Positions 32,671-41,606 are shown, counted from the first letter of the stretch. The stretch: 64,000 nt of DNA from Gemmatimonadota bacterium (GCA_021299375.1 JAJTGR010000033.1:124001-188000); one strand, 5' to 3'. A program made the numbers and translations. Notes: a model not told the origin generated them from the sequence alone.

Positions 32671-34391
32671 CCCAGCTGACGACGATCGACTATGTCGTGA
32701 TGGCCATCTACTTCGTTGTCGTGCTCGGCATCGGCTGGGCGCTGCGGCGAATGATGCGGACCTCGTCCGACTTCTTCCTCTCCGGCAGGTCGCTGCCACC
32801 GTGGGTGACGGGGCTGGCATTTCTGTCGGCCAACCTGGGCGCGCAGGAAGTCATCGGCATGGGTGCCTCCGGTGCCAAGTACGGGCTCGCCACGAGTCAC
32901 TTCTACTGGATCGGCGCCATTCCGGCCATGGTGTTCGTCGGCATCTTCATGATGCCGTTCTACTACGGCTCCAAGGCGCGCTCGGTCCCCGAGTATCTCA
33001 AGCTCCGCTTCGACGAGAAGACGCGCACGTTCAACGCGTTCGGCTTCGCGGCCATGACCATCTTCTCGAGCGGCGTGTCCATGTATGCCATGGGCAAGCT
33101 GCTCAACCTGCTGCTCGGGTGGGACTTCGACACCAGCATTCTCGTGTCGGCCGCCATCGTGCTGGCCTATGTGACGCTTGGCGGTCTTACCAGCGCGATC
33201 TACAATGAAGTGCTCCAGTTCTTCATGATCGTGTTCGGCTTCGCGCCGCTGGTGTGGGTGGGACTCAAGCAGGTCGGCGGGTGGGACGGCATGACGTCCA
33301 AGCTCGCCGCCGCCGCCACCCAGCGCGGCCTCCCCGAATACGCCTACACCAACGTGTGGCAGGGCATGGGCTCGGCCACGACCAACTCGATCGGCATCGA
33401 GTGGTTCGGCATGGTCATGGGGCTCGGCTTCGTGCTGTCGTTCGGCTACTGGTGCACCGACTTCCTCGTGGTGCAGCGCGCCATGGCGGCCGACTCCATG
33501 ACGGCCGCCCGGCGCACGCCGCTGATCGCCGCCGTGCCCAAGATGTTCTTCCCGTTTCTCGTGATCGTGCCCGGCATGATCGCGCTGGCCATGGGGGACA
33601 ACATCATCCCGGCCAAGCTCACTGCCGCCGGCACGCCGCTGCTCGATACCAACGGCAACGTGGTACTCGACTACGACCTTGCCACGCCGATGATGCTGGT
33701 CAAGCTGTTTCCCACCGGGATGCTGGGGCTCGGCCTCACGGCGCTCATCGCCTCATTCATGTCGGGGATGGCGGGCAACGTGACGGCGTTCAACACCGTG
33801 TGGACCTACGACATCTATCAGGCGCACATCCGCACGCAGGCCAGCGATGAGCACTACCTGTGGATGGGGCGCATGGCCACGGTGGGCGGCATCGCCCTCT
33901 CGGTGGCAGCCGCCTACGTGGCCGGCGCCTTCAACAACATCATGGAGTTCCTGCAGCTCGTGTTCGCGTTCGTGAATGCGCCGCTGTTCGCGACCTTCGC
34001 GCTGGGCATGTTCTGGAAGCGCAGCACGGGGCACGGGGCCTTCTGGGGGCTCTTCGCCGGCACGGTGGCCCCGGCCATTCATCACGGCATATCGCTCGCG
34101 AATGGTGCCACGCCAGGGGTGAAGGGCGGCTTCTTCGGTGTGATGCTGACGTACCCGAGCGAGATGGCGCAGACGTTCTGGACAGCGGTCGCGGCCTTCA
34201 CGACCTGCTTCGTCGTCACGATCCTCGTGAGCCTCGCCACGACCCCGCGCCAGGACGCCGAACTCGAGGGACTCGTCTACTCGCTCACGCCGACGCCGCA
34301 GGACAACGTGAAGGCGTGGTACGAGAAGCCGAGCGTCTTTGCGCTGGTGGTGCTGGCGGCCATGGTGCTGCTCAACGTGCTCTTCTTCTGA
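32667..34391 (+). CDS. Sodium:solute symporter (SSS family) of the SusCD cluster
   Basis: The product is 574 residues with about 14 transmembrane segments, starting MTQLTTIDYVVMAIYFVVVL. SSS hallmarks are DFFLSGRSLPPWVTGLAFLS, ANLGAQEVIGMGASGAKYGL, YGSKARSVPEYLKLRFDEKT, YNEVLQFFMIVFG and ASFMSGMAGNVTAFNTVWTY. The pattern is closest to sugar-transporting members (vSGLT-like). The start overlaps the FG-GAP stop as ATGA. Its position at the end of the SusCD cluster makes it the probable inner-membrane importer for the product captured by SusCD. It is distinct in sequence from the 2616-4292 symporter and lacks that one's large polar insertion. Confidence 0.92.
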   Translation: MTQLTTIDYVVMAIYFVVVLGIGWALRRMMRTSSDFFLSGRSLPPWVTGLAFLSANLGAQEVIGMGASGAKYGLATSHFYWIGAIPAMVFVGIFMMPFYYGSKARSVPEYLKLRFDEKTRTFNAFGFAAMTIFSSGVSMYAMGKLLNLLLGWDFDTSILVSAAIVLAYVTLGGLTSAIYNEVLQFFMIVFGFAPLVWVGLKQVGGWDGMTSKLAAAATQRGLPEYAYTNVWQGMGSATTNSIGIEWFGMVMGLGFVLSFGYWCTDFLVVQRAMAADSMTAARRTPLIAAVPKMFFPFLVIVPGMIALAMGDNIIPAKLTAAGTPLLDTNGNVVLDYDLATPMMLVKLFPTGMLGLGLTALIASFMSGMAGNVTAFNTVWTYDIYQAHIRTQASDEHYLWMGRMATVGGIALSVAAAYVAGAFNNIMEFLQLVFAFVNAPLFATFALGMFWKRSTGHGAFWGLFAGTVAPAIHHGISLANGATPGVKGGFFGVMLTYPSEMAQTFWTAVAAFTTCFVVTILVSLATTPRQDAELEGLVYSLTPTPQDNVKAWYEKPSVFALVVLAAMVLLNVLFF

Positions 34392-34423
34392 TCCTCACCT
34401 CCCCCTCACACGAGACTGCTGCC

Positions 34424-34648
34424 ATGAGTGGTGCTGCCGGCATGGACCTGCGCTACCCGATTGCCCTGCTGTTCGTGGTGCTCGGGGCCATCCTCACCGT
34501 GTTCGGAGTCATGACCGGAAGCGATACGGCCATGTACGAGCGCTCGGCGGGGATCAACATCAACCTCGCGTGGGGCGTCGTGATGATCGTGTTCGGCGCG
34601 ATCATGTACGGCCTCGCGGCCCTCGCCCGCCGGCGTCAGTCGGCGTGA
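34424..34648 (+). CDS. Small two-helix membrane protein after the symporter
   Basis: The product is 74 residues from ATG 34424. Two transmembrane helices (IALLFVVLGAILTVFGVMTG and LAWGVVMIVFGAIMYGLAAL) are separated by a short SDTAMYERSAGININ loop, with a basic tail ARRRQSA. It lies 32 nt after the symporter and is probably cotranscribed. Its last 13 nt overlap the 3' end of the convergent kinase gene. It is a candidate accessory subunit of the symporter. No catalytic motif is seen. Confidence 0.75.
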   Translation: MSGAAGMDLRYPIALLFVVLGAILTVFGVMTGSDTAMYERSAGININLAWGVVMIVFGAIMYGLAALARRRQSA

Positions 34649-35304
34649 GGCCCGGCGCCGTGGCCGCGTCGAATGCCGAAGGCGCGGTCGATGAGCCAGT
34701 CGGCCGTCGCGCCCTGTGGCGCGATGAGCCGATGCTCGATGCCCAGAATCGTGTCGATGATGGGCTCGTAGATGTCGCGGTTGCGGGCCATGCGCCGCTC
34801 ATGGGTGTCCTCGTGGGTCGCTTCGAGAAACACCCGCACGTCGAGGTCGTCGAGCATCAGCACGTAGGTGCCCTCCACGATCAGCACCTGCACCCGCGCG
34901 AAGTCGCGCGTCACCTGGTCGAACCGGTTCTCGGGGTAGTTCACCACCGGCGCGTCCACGCTCGGTGCGCCGGCGCGAAACGCCGTGATGTGCTGCGCGA
35001 TATGCGCCATGTCCACTTCGTGCGGCCCAACCGCACCGAGGTCCTGCAACCGAAATGTGTGGTTGGTGCGCGGCGGCCGGATGAAGTAGTTGTCCTGATG
35101 CACCAGCCCGGCGGCCACACCGCGCGCCTGCAGCGCCTCGGCCAGCGCCATGGCGGTCGTGCTCTTGCCGCTCCCCGATTCGCCGGCCACCCCCACCACC
35201 AACCGTTCCCCCGTGGCGGCCAGGTGGGCCAGCTGCGGGGCCAGCGCCTCGGCCAGTGCGTGGCCGATGTCCATGAACGCGGGGTCGTTGCGGGCGTCAC
35301 TCAT
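34636..35304 (-). CDS. P-loop kinase, uridine kinase/phosphoribulokinase family
   Basis: The product is 222 residues from ATG 35304, which overlaps the stop of the upstream hydrolase gene as ATGA. The Walker A motif is GESGSGKST (41-49). The family pattern continues with QDNYFIRPPRTNHTF, a NYPENRFDQ substrate-loop segment, VQVLIVEGTYVLML (strand with catalytic region) and an RDIYEPII lid. Members phosphorylate uridine, ribulose-5-phosphate or related sugars using ATP. Linkage to an invertase-like hydrolase suggests a sugar substrate, but this is inference. It is cytosolic. Confidence 0.85.
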   Translation of the reverse strand: MSDARNDPAFMDIGHALAEALAPQLAHLAATGERLVVGVAGESGSGKSTTAMALAEALQARGVAAGLVHQDNYFIRPPRTNHTFRLQDLGAVGPHEVDMAHIAQHITAFRAGAPSVDAPVVNYPENRFDQVTRDFARVQVLIVEGTYVLMLDDLDVRVFLEATHEDTHERRMARNRDIYEPIIDTILGIEHRLIAPQGATADWLIDRAFGIRRGHGAGPHAD

Positions 35305-36476
35305 GCCGTCCCCCGGCGCGTGTGGACGGTGAACAGCGCCGTGGCCTGCGCGGAGCCGGCGTGATGCAGCAGCAGCAACCCCGTGGCGGTGTACGCCATG
35401 TGGCGCGTGCCGAGGGCTGCGCCGGTGAGGCCGTGAAAGTACTCCTCGAACGCGAACGCCTCGAGCGAGGCCAGATGACCTGTCACGAGCTGGCGGAGGC
35501 GGGTGAGGTCGTCGTGGCGGCCGTGCCGCGCAAACGCCAGCGCCAGCCACCCCAGCCAGATGGGCCAGATGCCGCCGTTGTGGTACTCATGCGGCCGGTT
35601 GCGGAAGCCATGCAGGTGGTAACGCGACAGCGCCGGCCAGTCGGGGTCGTCTTCGTCGATGACGGGGCTGAAGGCCGGCGGCAGCGCGCCAGGCTGCAGC
35701 CACGTGGCCGCGATCTCGTCGAGCGCACGCTGGCCGAGCGAGGGCGCGAGGCCCGAGAGCGCGAGCAGCGCGCAGGCGGCGAGGTCCACATGTTCGTCGG
35801 TGCGCACCGGCGAGATGGCGGCCACCGGAAAGCGGCGCGCGCCGCCGTAGCGCCAATCGCCCTCCGGGAGGAACCGGGCCGCGATCGTCTCGCCGATACG
35901 TGCGGCCTTCTCCTGCCAGGCGGGTTGCCCGCACACCTCGGCGAGCAGCGCCAGGCCCCAGCCGCGCAGCACCTGGTCGTACAGGATGTAGCCGTCGAAC
36001 GGATACTCGTCGGCCCAGTTGCCACCGGCCGGGACGTACAGCAGGTGTCGGCCGTTGTACTCGATGCCGTCGAGCAGGTGCACCACCTGCTCCACCGACG
36101 ACTGGAACGCCGTCGCGTCGATCGCGCCCGCGCGCGCCGCCAGCGCCACCCCCACCAGGTACCAGGTGGCGGAGTCGAAGCGTGGCGCCAGGGTGCCGAA
36201 GCTCACATGGGCCGTGCCGTCGGCATCGACACGGTAGTTGGACGCGATCTGGCCCTCGGGCCCCTGCAGATCGCGCAAACCCTCGAGGGTGCGCACCAGC
36301 CCGGCCGTGACCACGGCGTCGTGCGTGAGCAGCCCCGCAAGGCCCGCCATGATCGCATCGCGGGCGAACACCGCCGCGTAGTTGGCCACCGTGCTGCCTG
36401 AGGCGAGGATGCCGTGGGCTCCGCTCAGCGCCTGCAGCAGCGCGGTCGCTTCGTTCAGTCGAAGATCGTCCTTCAT
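35301..36476 (-). CDS. (alpha/alpha)6-barrel glycoside hydrolase, neutral-invertase-like (GH100-like)
   Basis: The product is 391 residues from ATG 36476 without a signal peptide, so it should act in the cytosol. The N-terminal NYAAVFARDAIMAGLAGLL segment and the later EYHNGGIWPIWLGWLALAF segment recall the NYxxVFxRD and YHNGGSWPxLLW motifs of neutral/alkaline invertases. The repeated aromatic and acidic helix pattern (GNWADEYPFDGYILYDQVLR) is typical of six-hairpin glycosidases. A probable substrate is sucrose or another disaccharide; GH63- or GH37-related activities remain possible. The gene is followed by a kinase in a 4-nt overlap and is divergent from a sugar permease and trehalase. Its start is only 9 nt from the divergent start. 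Confidence 0.78.
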   Translation of the reverse strand: MKDDLRLNEATALLQALSGAHGILASGSTVANYAAVFARDAIMAGLAGLLTHDAVVTAGLVRTLEGLRDLQGPEGQIASNYRVDADGTAHVSFGTLAPRFDSATWYLVGVALAARAGAIDATAFQSSVEQVVHLLDGIEYNGRHLLYVPAGGNWADEYPFDGYILYDQVLRGWGLALLAEVCGQPAWQEKAARIGETIAARFLPEGDWRYGGARRFPVAAISPVRTDEHVDLAACALLALSGLAPSLGQRALDEIAATWLQPGALPPAFSPVIDEDDPDWPALSRYHLHGFRNRPHEYHNGGIWPIWLGWLALAFARHGRHDDLTRLRQLVTGHLASLEAFAFEEYFHGLTGAALGTRHMAYTATGLLLLHHAGSAQATALFTVHTRRGTA

Positions 36477-36485
36477 GGAGAACTG

Positions 36486-37844
36486 ATGGCCAGTACGATG
36501 AGCGCGCCCGACATTTCGGACGCGTCGGGCATGGCACGACGCCCGCACCTGACGTTCGCGCAGATCGTGAACATGAACGTCGGCTTCTTCGGAATCCAGT
36601 ACAGCTTCGGGCTGCAGCAGAGCAACATGAGCCCGATCTACCGCTACCTCGGCGCCGACGAGGCCAGCCTGCCCCTGCTGTATCTGGCCGGTCCGGTCAC
36701 GGGGCTCATCGTACAGCCCATCATCGGGGCGATGAGCGACCGGACGCTCAGTCCGCGGGGGCGCCGCACGCCCTACTTCCTCATCGGGGCCATACTCTGC
36801 TCGCTGTCGCTGCTGGCCATGCCATTCAGCCGGACGCTCTGGATGGCCGCGGGTATCCTCTGGATTCTGGACGCCGCCAACAACATCACCATGGAGCCGT
36901 ACCGCGCCTACGTCTCCGACCGACTCGACCCGAAGCAGACCTCGCTCGGCTTCCTCACCCAGAGTGCCTTCACGGGGCTTGGCCAGACGCTGTCGTACAT
37001 CACGCCGTCCGTCCTGGTGTTTCTGGGCATGAACCGCGACGCCGTGAACGATCGCGGCATCCCGCACATCACGATGCTGGCGTTTCTCATGGGCGCCGCG
37101 TTCTCGGTGCTGTCCATTCTCTGGTCGGTGAGGACGACGCCCGAGTTGCCCCTCACGCCCGAGGAGCGCCAGCGCATCGCCGCGCTCCCGCGTGGCATCG
37201 GCCATACGGTGCGCGAGATTGGCGAGGCGCTCCGCGACATGCCCAGCACCATGCGGCAGATGATCGCGATGAAGTTCTTCCAGTGGTACGCGATGTTCTG
37301 CTACTGGATCTACATCGCGCCGGCGCTCGCGCTCACCCTGTTCGGCACCAAGGACCCGGAATCGGCGGGCTTTCGTGAGGCCGGCCTGGTGGTGGGGCAG
37401 GTGGGCGCGTTCTACAACTTCGTGGCCTTCGTGGCCGCCTTCGCCATGGTGCCCATCACGCGGCGCATCGGCGCCAAGTGGATGCACAGCATTGCCCTCG
37501 TGGCGGCCTCGGTGTCCATGCTGGCCATTCCGGCCATCCAGGATCGGGCGCTGCTCTTTCTCCCCATGCTCGGCATCGGCCTCGCGTGGGGCAGCATGAT
37601 GGGCAACCCGTACGTGATGCTGTCGGATGCCATTCCGCGGGAACGCGTGGGTGTGTACATGGGCGTGTTCAACATGTTCATCGTCATTCCCATGCTCATC
37701 CAGAACCTCACGCTGCCGCTCTTCTACGACTCGCTGCTCGGCGGCAATCCGGCGCATGTCATCCGGTTGGCCGGTGCATTGCTGGGATGTGCGGCGGTGG
37801 CGTGTGCGTTCGTGACGGTGAAGCGGGCCGATGCCACGTCCTGA
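36486..37844 (+). CDS. MFS/GPH-type sugar permease (trehalase-linked)
   Basis: The product is 452 residues with about 12 transmembrane helices, from ATG 36486 preceded by GGAGAA. The signatures [49 protein letters not shown] and MEPYRAYVSDRLDP are nearly those of the maltodextrin-operon permease at 16245-17588, so the two are paralogues. The stop overlaps the trehalase gene by 14 nt. It probably imports trehalose, or the sugar used by the divergent invertase-like enzyme. An alternative start at the next in-frame ATG (MSAPDIS) would shorten it by four codons. Confidence 0.9.
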   Translation: MASTMSAPDISDASGMARRPHLTFAQIVNMNVGFFGIQYSFGLQQSNMSPIYRYLGADEASLPLLYLAGPVTGLIVQPIIGAMSDRTLSPRGRRTPYFLIGAILCSLSLLAMPFSRTLWMAAGILWILDAANNITMEPYRAYVSDRLDPKQTSLGFLTQSAFTGLGQTLSYITPSVLVFLGMNRDAVNDRGIPHITMLAFLMGAAFSVLSILWSVRTTPELPLTPEERQRIAALPRGIGHTVREIGEALRDMPSTMRQMIAMKFFQWYAMFCYWIYIAPALALTLFGTKDPESAGFREAGLVVGQVGAFYNFVAFVAAFAMVPITRRIGAKWMHSIALVAASVSMLAIPAIQDRALLFLPMLGIGLAWGSMMGNPYVMLSDAIPRERVGVYMGVFNMFIVIPMLIQNLTLPLFYDSLLGGNPAHVIRLAGALLGCAAVACAFVTVKRADATS

Positions 37845-39486
37845 GCATCGGAACGGAGCAGCGTGTGCGCTCGTCATGCTGGCGTTGACGTCGGCCTGTT
37901 CCGACCGGGCCGCCTCGCGAGCCACCACCGCAGGACCGGCGGCCGGCACCGACAGCGCGGCCCGCGCGCCCGCCGTCCCGCCCTACGATCCGTCACGCGA
38001 GCTGGGAGCGCTGTTCATCGACGCGCAGATGATGCGCGTCTTCGCCGACTCCAAGACGCTCGTCGATGCAACACCGCGCCGCGACCCGGCTGCCATTGCC
38101 GATGCGTACCTCGCCGAGAAGTCCGCTGCCGACTTCTCGATGCGCCGCTTCGTGGCCCGTGAGTTCACACCGCCGCCGGTTCCGTCGGTCACGGCGCCCG
38201 CGGGCAGCGGCCGCACGATGGAACAGCACATCGCCGATCTGTGGCCCGTGCTCACGCGGCAGGCGGATGTGTCCGACCCGCGCTCATCGCTGCTGCCGCT
38301 GCCGAGGCCGTACGTGGTGCCCGGCGGGCGCTTCCGCGAGGTATACTACTGGGATGCGTACTTCACGATGCTCGGCCTGCTGGAGAGCGATCGGGCAGAG
38401 CAGGTGGGGCAGATGCTCGACAACTTTGCGCATCTCGTGGAGACGGTGGGGCACATCCCCAACGCCAACCGCACCTACTATCTCAGCCGCAGCCAGCCGC
38501 CCTGCTTCGCGGCCATGGTCGGGCGCTACGCCGAGGCGACCGACTCCACCCGCGCGCTCGTCTATCTCGAGGCCATCGAGCGTGAGCTCGCGTTCTGGAT
38601 GAACGGCGTCGATTCGGTGGCCCCCGGTGGTGCGTATCTGCGCGTGGTGCGTCTGCCCGACGGATCGGTGCTCAACCGCTACTGGGACGATCGCGCCGAG
38701 CCTCGCCCCGAGTCGTTCCGGGAAGATTTCGTGGCCGCCCAGGCGTTGCCGGAAGGGGCGCGCGAAGGCTTCTACCGCAACGTGCGGGCGGCCGCCGAAA
38801 GCGGATGGGACTTCTCCAGCCGCTGGATGCGCAATCCGCGTGCGCTCACGTCGCTCGAGACCATCGCACTGGCTCCCGTCGATCTCAACAGCCTGCTGTA
38901 CCATGCCGAACGTACGGTAGCCGCGCTACGGCGTCATCGCGATGCGCGCGGTGACGCTGCGGCGGCGGCGCGCTACGAGGCCCGGGCGAACGCGCGGGCC
39001 GACGCGCTGCGCGCGCACATGTGGGACGCCGCCACCGGCTACTTCTACGACGTGCGCTGGGCCACGGGGGAACGTGTCACCGATCGTCCGTCGCTCGCGG
39101 CGGCGGCTCCCCTCTACTTCGGCATCGCCACGGCCGAACAGGCGGCGGGCGTGGCCGACCGCCTCCAGCGTGATTTTCTGAAGCCGGGCGGATTCACCAC
39201 CACGCGCATCAGGTCCGGTCAGCAGTGGGACGCGCCCAACGGCTGGCCTCCGCTGCAATGGCTCGCCATCGAGGGGGCGCGGCGGTACGGGCACACCGCG
39301 CTCGCCGATACGGCGCGCACACGCTGGCTGACGCTCAATCGCAAGATGTACGACGCCACCGGCAAGCTCACCGAGATGTACGACGTGTGGGATCTCTCGA
39401 AGAAGGCGGGCGGCGGCGAGTATCCCACGCAGGATGGATTCGGGTGGACCAATGGTGTTGCCCTGCGCCTGCTCCGCTCGCCCTGA
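37831..39486 (+). CDS. treA: Exported trehalase (GH37)
   Basis: The product is 551 residues. The N-terminal region ends in a lipoprotein-type LALTSAC site (Cys 23), so it is exported and perhaps lipid-anchored. GH37 signature one, PGGRFREVYYWDAYF, lies at 164-178, and signature two, QWDAPNGWPPLQW, in the C-terminal third. The general acid Asp 327 (ESGWDFSSRW) and the base Glu 530 (GGGEYPTQDGFGWTNG) are in place. It hydrolyses trehalose to two glucoses, here outside the cytosol. It overlaps the preceding permease gene by 14 nt, which ties the permease to trehalose or to the released sugar. Confidence 0.95.
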   Translation: MPRPEHRNGAACALVMLALTSACSDRAASRATTAGPAAGTDSAARAPAVPPYDPSRELGALFIDAQMMRVFADSKTLVDATPRRDPAAIADAYLAEKSAADFSMRRFVAREFTPPPVPSVTAPAGSGRTMEQHIADLWPVLTRQADVSDPRSSLLPLPRPYVVPGGRFREVYYWDAYFTMLGLLESDRAEQVGQMLDNFAHLVETVGHIPNANRTYYLSRSQPPCFAAMVGRYAEATDSTRALVYLEAIERELAFWMNGVDSVAPGGAYLRVVRLPDGSVLNRYWDDRAEPRPESFREDFVAAQALPEGAREGFYRNVRAAAESGWDFSSRWMRNPRALTSLETIALAPVDLNSLLYHAERTVAALRRHRDARGDAAAAARYEARANARADALRAHMWDAATGYFYDVRWATGERVTDRPSLAAAAPLYFGIATAEQAAGVADRLQRDFLKPGGFTTTRIRSGQQWDAPNGWPPLQWLAIEGARRYGHTALADTARTRWLTLNRKMYDATGKLTEMYDVWDLSKKAGGGEYPTQDGFGWTNGVALRLLRSP

Positions 39487-39504
39487 TCCTTTGCCACCAC
39501 CACG

Positions 39505-40206
39505 ATGACCCGACGCCTGCTCGGCCGCGAACTGCGCGCCTACTCGATGATCACCTGGTGCTTCGAGCGGCTCTTCTGGGGTCTGTATCTGCTCTCGCCC
39601 AGTCGCCTCGCCGGCGGCAGTCGCGTCGTGCACTACGGATCGGAGGCCTTCCGGCTCGATCCGCACGGGACGACGGTGCGGCGTTCCCGGCGCATCGAGG
39701 TGTACATCCTCAGCTGGTTCATCATCGAGGCGATCCTGCTGGCAGTCGCCGCGCTGGAGGCAGGTTGGCCGTTGTGGTTGCCTCGTGTCCTCGCAAGCCT
39801 CCGCATCCTCGACATCCTGCAATCCTCGGTCAACCTCAGCGTCTTCGACCAGCTGCGTTCCCGGGGCAGTCTCATGGTCTCGTCAGCCGTGCGGACCCTG
39901 GTGCTCAGCTTCCTCAACTATCTCGAGCTGATCATCCTCTTCGGCATTCTGTACACGTCCGTCAATGCGCACCTCGTGGGGTCGGCTGGCTGGCTCGACG
40001 CACTGTACTACAGTGTGGTCACGCAACTCACGATCGGGTACGGCGACATCCGACCGCTCGGGGTGGCGCGCCTCATCAGCTCCCTGCAGGGGCTCATCGC
40101 CGTGGCGTTCACCATTCTCATCTTCGGGCGCATCGTGTCTGTCCTGCCGCGGATCGAGAGTGTGATGCGCCACGATGCCGGCGACCCGACGTCTCCCACG
40201 ACGTAA
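39505..40206 (+). CDS. Two-pore-helix type potassium channel (ion transport 2)
   Basis: The product is 233 residues with hydrophobic segments at about 15-32, 68-92, 130-155 and 193-215. The selectivity filter TIGYGD (176-181) sits between the last two, preceded by the pore helix LDALYYSVVTQL. This is a minimal K+ channel domain with two extra N-terminal membrane segments and no RCK or cyclic-nucleotide domain visible. It acts in the inner membrane as a potassium leak or gated channel. It starts 18 nt after trehalase, so it may share its transcript, although no functional link is obvious. Confidence 0.9.
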   Translation: MTRRLLGRELRAYSMITWCFERLFWGLYLLSPSRLAGGSRVVHYGSEAFRLDPHGTTVRRSRRIEVYILSWFIIEAILLAVAALEAGWPLWLPRVLASLRILDILQSSVNLSVFDQLRSRGSLMVSSAVRTLVLSFLNYLELIILFGILYTSVNAHLVGSAGWLDALYYSVVTQLTIGYGDIRPLGVARLISSLQGLIAVAFTILIFGRIVSVLPRIESVMRHDAGDPTSPTT

Positions 40207-40274
40207 GCCGCGCACCGCCGGATTGTCAGACCCCGCCGTCATCTCCGTGCGCCACTCCAACCGGGAGCCAATGT

Positions 40275-41606
40275 ATGGAGACGCTGCTGCAGGTCGATCA
40301 TCAAGTCATCGAATCTGAACAATCCCCGAATGGCGCCGGCGGCACCGTCGTGCGCGCCTTGCTTTCCATCGCCGGACACGCCCACGCGCGTGACATGCGC
40401 CCGCCCATCGGGCTGGCGCTGGTGCTCGATCGCAGCGGCTCGATGAGCGGCGAGCGCATCGACGCCGCGCGGGTGGCTGCGGCGCGTGCTGTGGATCGCC
40501 TGCATCCAGACGAAGTCGTCTCAGTGGTCGCATTCGACGATCACGTACAGACCGTCGCCGCGCCGCGGCCGCGCCAGCAGCACCACGGACTCGCCGCCGC
40601 CGTGCAGGCCATCGACGTGCGCGGCAGCACCAACCTGAGTGGCGGCTGGCTGCGCGGCCGTCAGCACATGGAGCAGGCACTCGGCCTGCTCGGTTCGTTA
40701 CCCGGTTCGTCGCGTCGCGTGGTGCTGCTCACCGATGGCCACGCCAACGTCGGCATCACCGAGCCGGCCACACTCATCGAACTGGCTCGCACGGCGCGGG
40801 CCATGGGCATCACCACCACCACCGTCGGCATCGGCGAGGGATACGATGATGCGCTGCTGCGGGCCATGGCCGACGCCGGCGATGGGAACGCGTGGTACGT
40901 GGAGCATCCGGATCAGTCGCACGACGTGCTCGCTGAGGCGCTCGGCAATCTGCTGTCCGTGAGCGCACAGGGGCTCACGGTGACACTCAGCCTCGGTGAA
41001 GCCGTGTCGCTGTTCACCGTGCACTCCGACTGGCCGGTCACCAGCCCGTCCACTGGCGTGTTCACTTTCGATCTCGGCGATCTGTACGCTGCCGAACCCA
41101 AGCCGCTGCTCTTCGAGCTGTTCGTACCGGCCGGGATGGCGGAAGGGCTGGCGACGGTGCCGACGGCCATCGCGACGATCTCGGTGAGCGGCGATGTGAT
41201 GACCGCGAGCGGTGGCGTCGAGCATCGGGTGGTGTATCTGCCCCTGTCGGCCACGCTCGACGGGCAGAACCGCCTGCAACCGGAGGTGGAGCACGCCGTG
41301 CTGCTGGCGCGCACCGCGAAGGCCCGTGAGGAGGCGGCGCGCCGCCAGCGCGAGGGGGACGCGCACGGCGCGCAGGCAGCCATGCTGTCCGCCAGGGAGT
41401 GCCTCATGGCCAGTCCACTCACGCAAGACGCGGCGGTCGCCGAGGAGCTGGCGGACCAGGCGGATGACCTGACGGCGCTGGCCGAACGGTACGCGTCGCA
41501 CACGTTCAGCGAGCGCGACGCCAAGTACCAGATGCAGCGCAGCTACAACCAGAAGCGCGGGAAGCTGGGGTACGACAAGGCGCTCACGCGGCGACGGGGT
41601 GAGTGA
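40275..41606 (+). CDS. VWA-domain protein
   Basis: The product is 443 residues from ATG 40275. The von Willebrand A domain starts at about residue 44 with a complete MIDAS motif, D52-R-S54-G-S56 (VLDRSGSMSG). A threonine-bearing loop (DVRGSTNLSGGW) and the third MIDAS segment, VVLLTDGHANVG, follow. A beta-sandwich (about 225-330) follows, then an Ala/Arg/Glu-rich C-terminal helical region (ARTAKAREEAARRQREGDA). There is no signal peptide or membrane helix, so it is likely cytosolic. Metal-dependent protein binding is predicted; the partner is unknown. No AAA ATPase (MoxR) gene is adjacent, which makes this different from the usual MoxR-VWA pairs. Confidence 0.85.
   Translation: METLLQVDHQVIESEQSPNGAGGTVVRALLSIAGHAHARDMRPPIGLALVLDRSGSMSGERIDAARVAAARAVDRLHPDEVVSVVAFDDHVQTVAAPRPRQQHHGLAAAVQAIDVRGSTNLSGGWLRGRQHMEQALGLLGSLPGSSRRVVLLTDGHANVGITEPATLIELARTARAMGITTTTVGIGEGYDDALLRAMADAGDGNAWYVEHPDQSHDVLAEALGNLLSVSAQGLTVTLSLGEAVSLFTVHSDWPVTSPSTGVFTFDLGDLYAAEPKPLLFELFVPAGMAEGLATVPTAIATISVSGDVMTASGGVEHRVVYLPLSATLDGQNRLQPEVEHAVLLARTAKAREEAARRQREGDAHGAQAAMLSARECLMASPLTQDAAVAEELADQADDLTALAERYASHTFSERDAKYQMQRSYNQKRGKLGYDKALTRRRGE

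Noticed and set aside
36477-37949. Minus-strand extension upstream of the invertase-like gene
   Set aside because: It is antisense to the MFS permease and has a low-complexity His/Arg-rich translation; the real start is at 36476.
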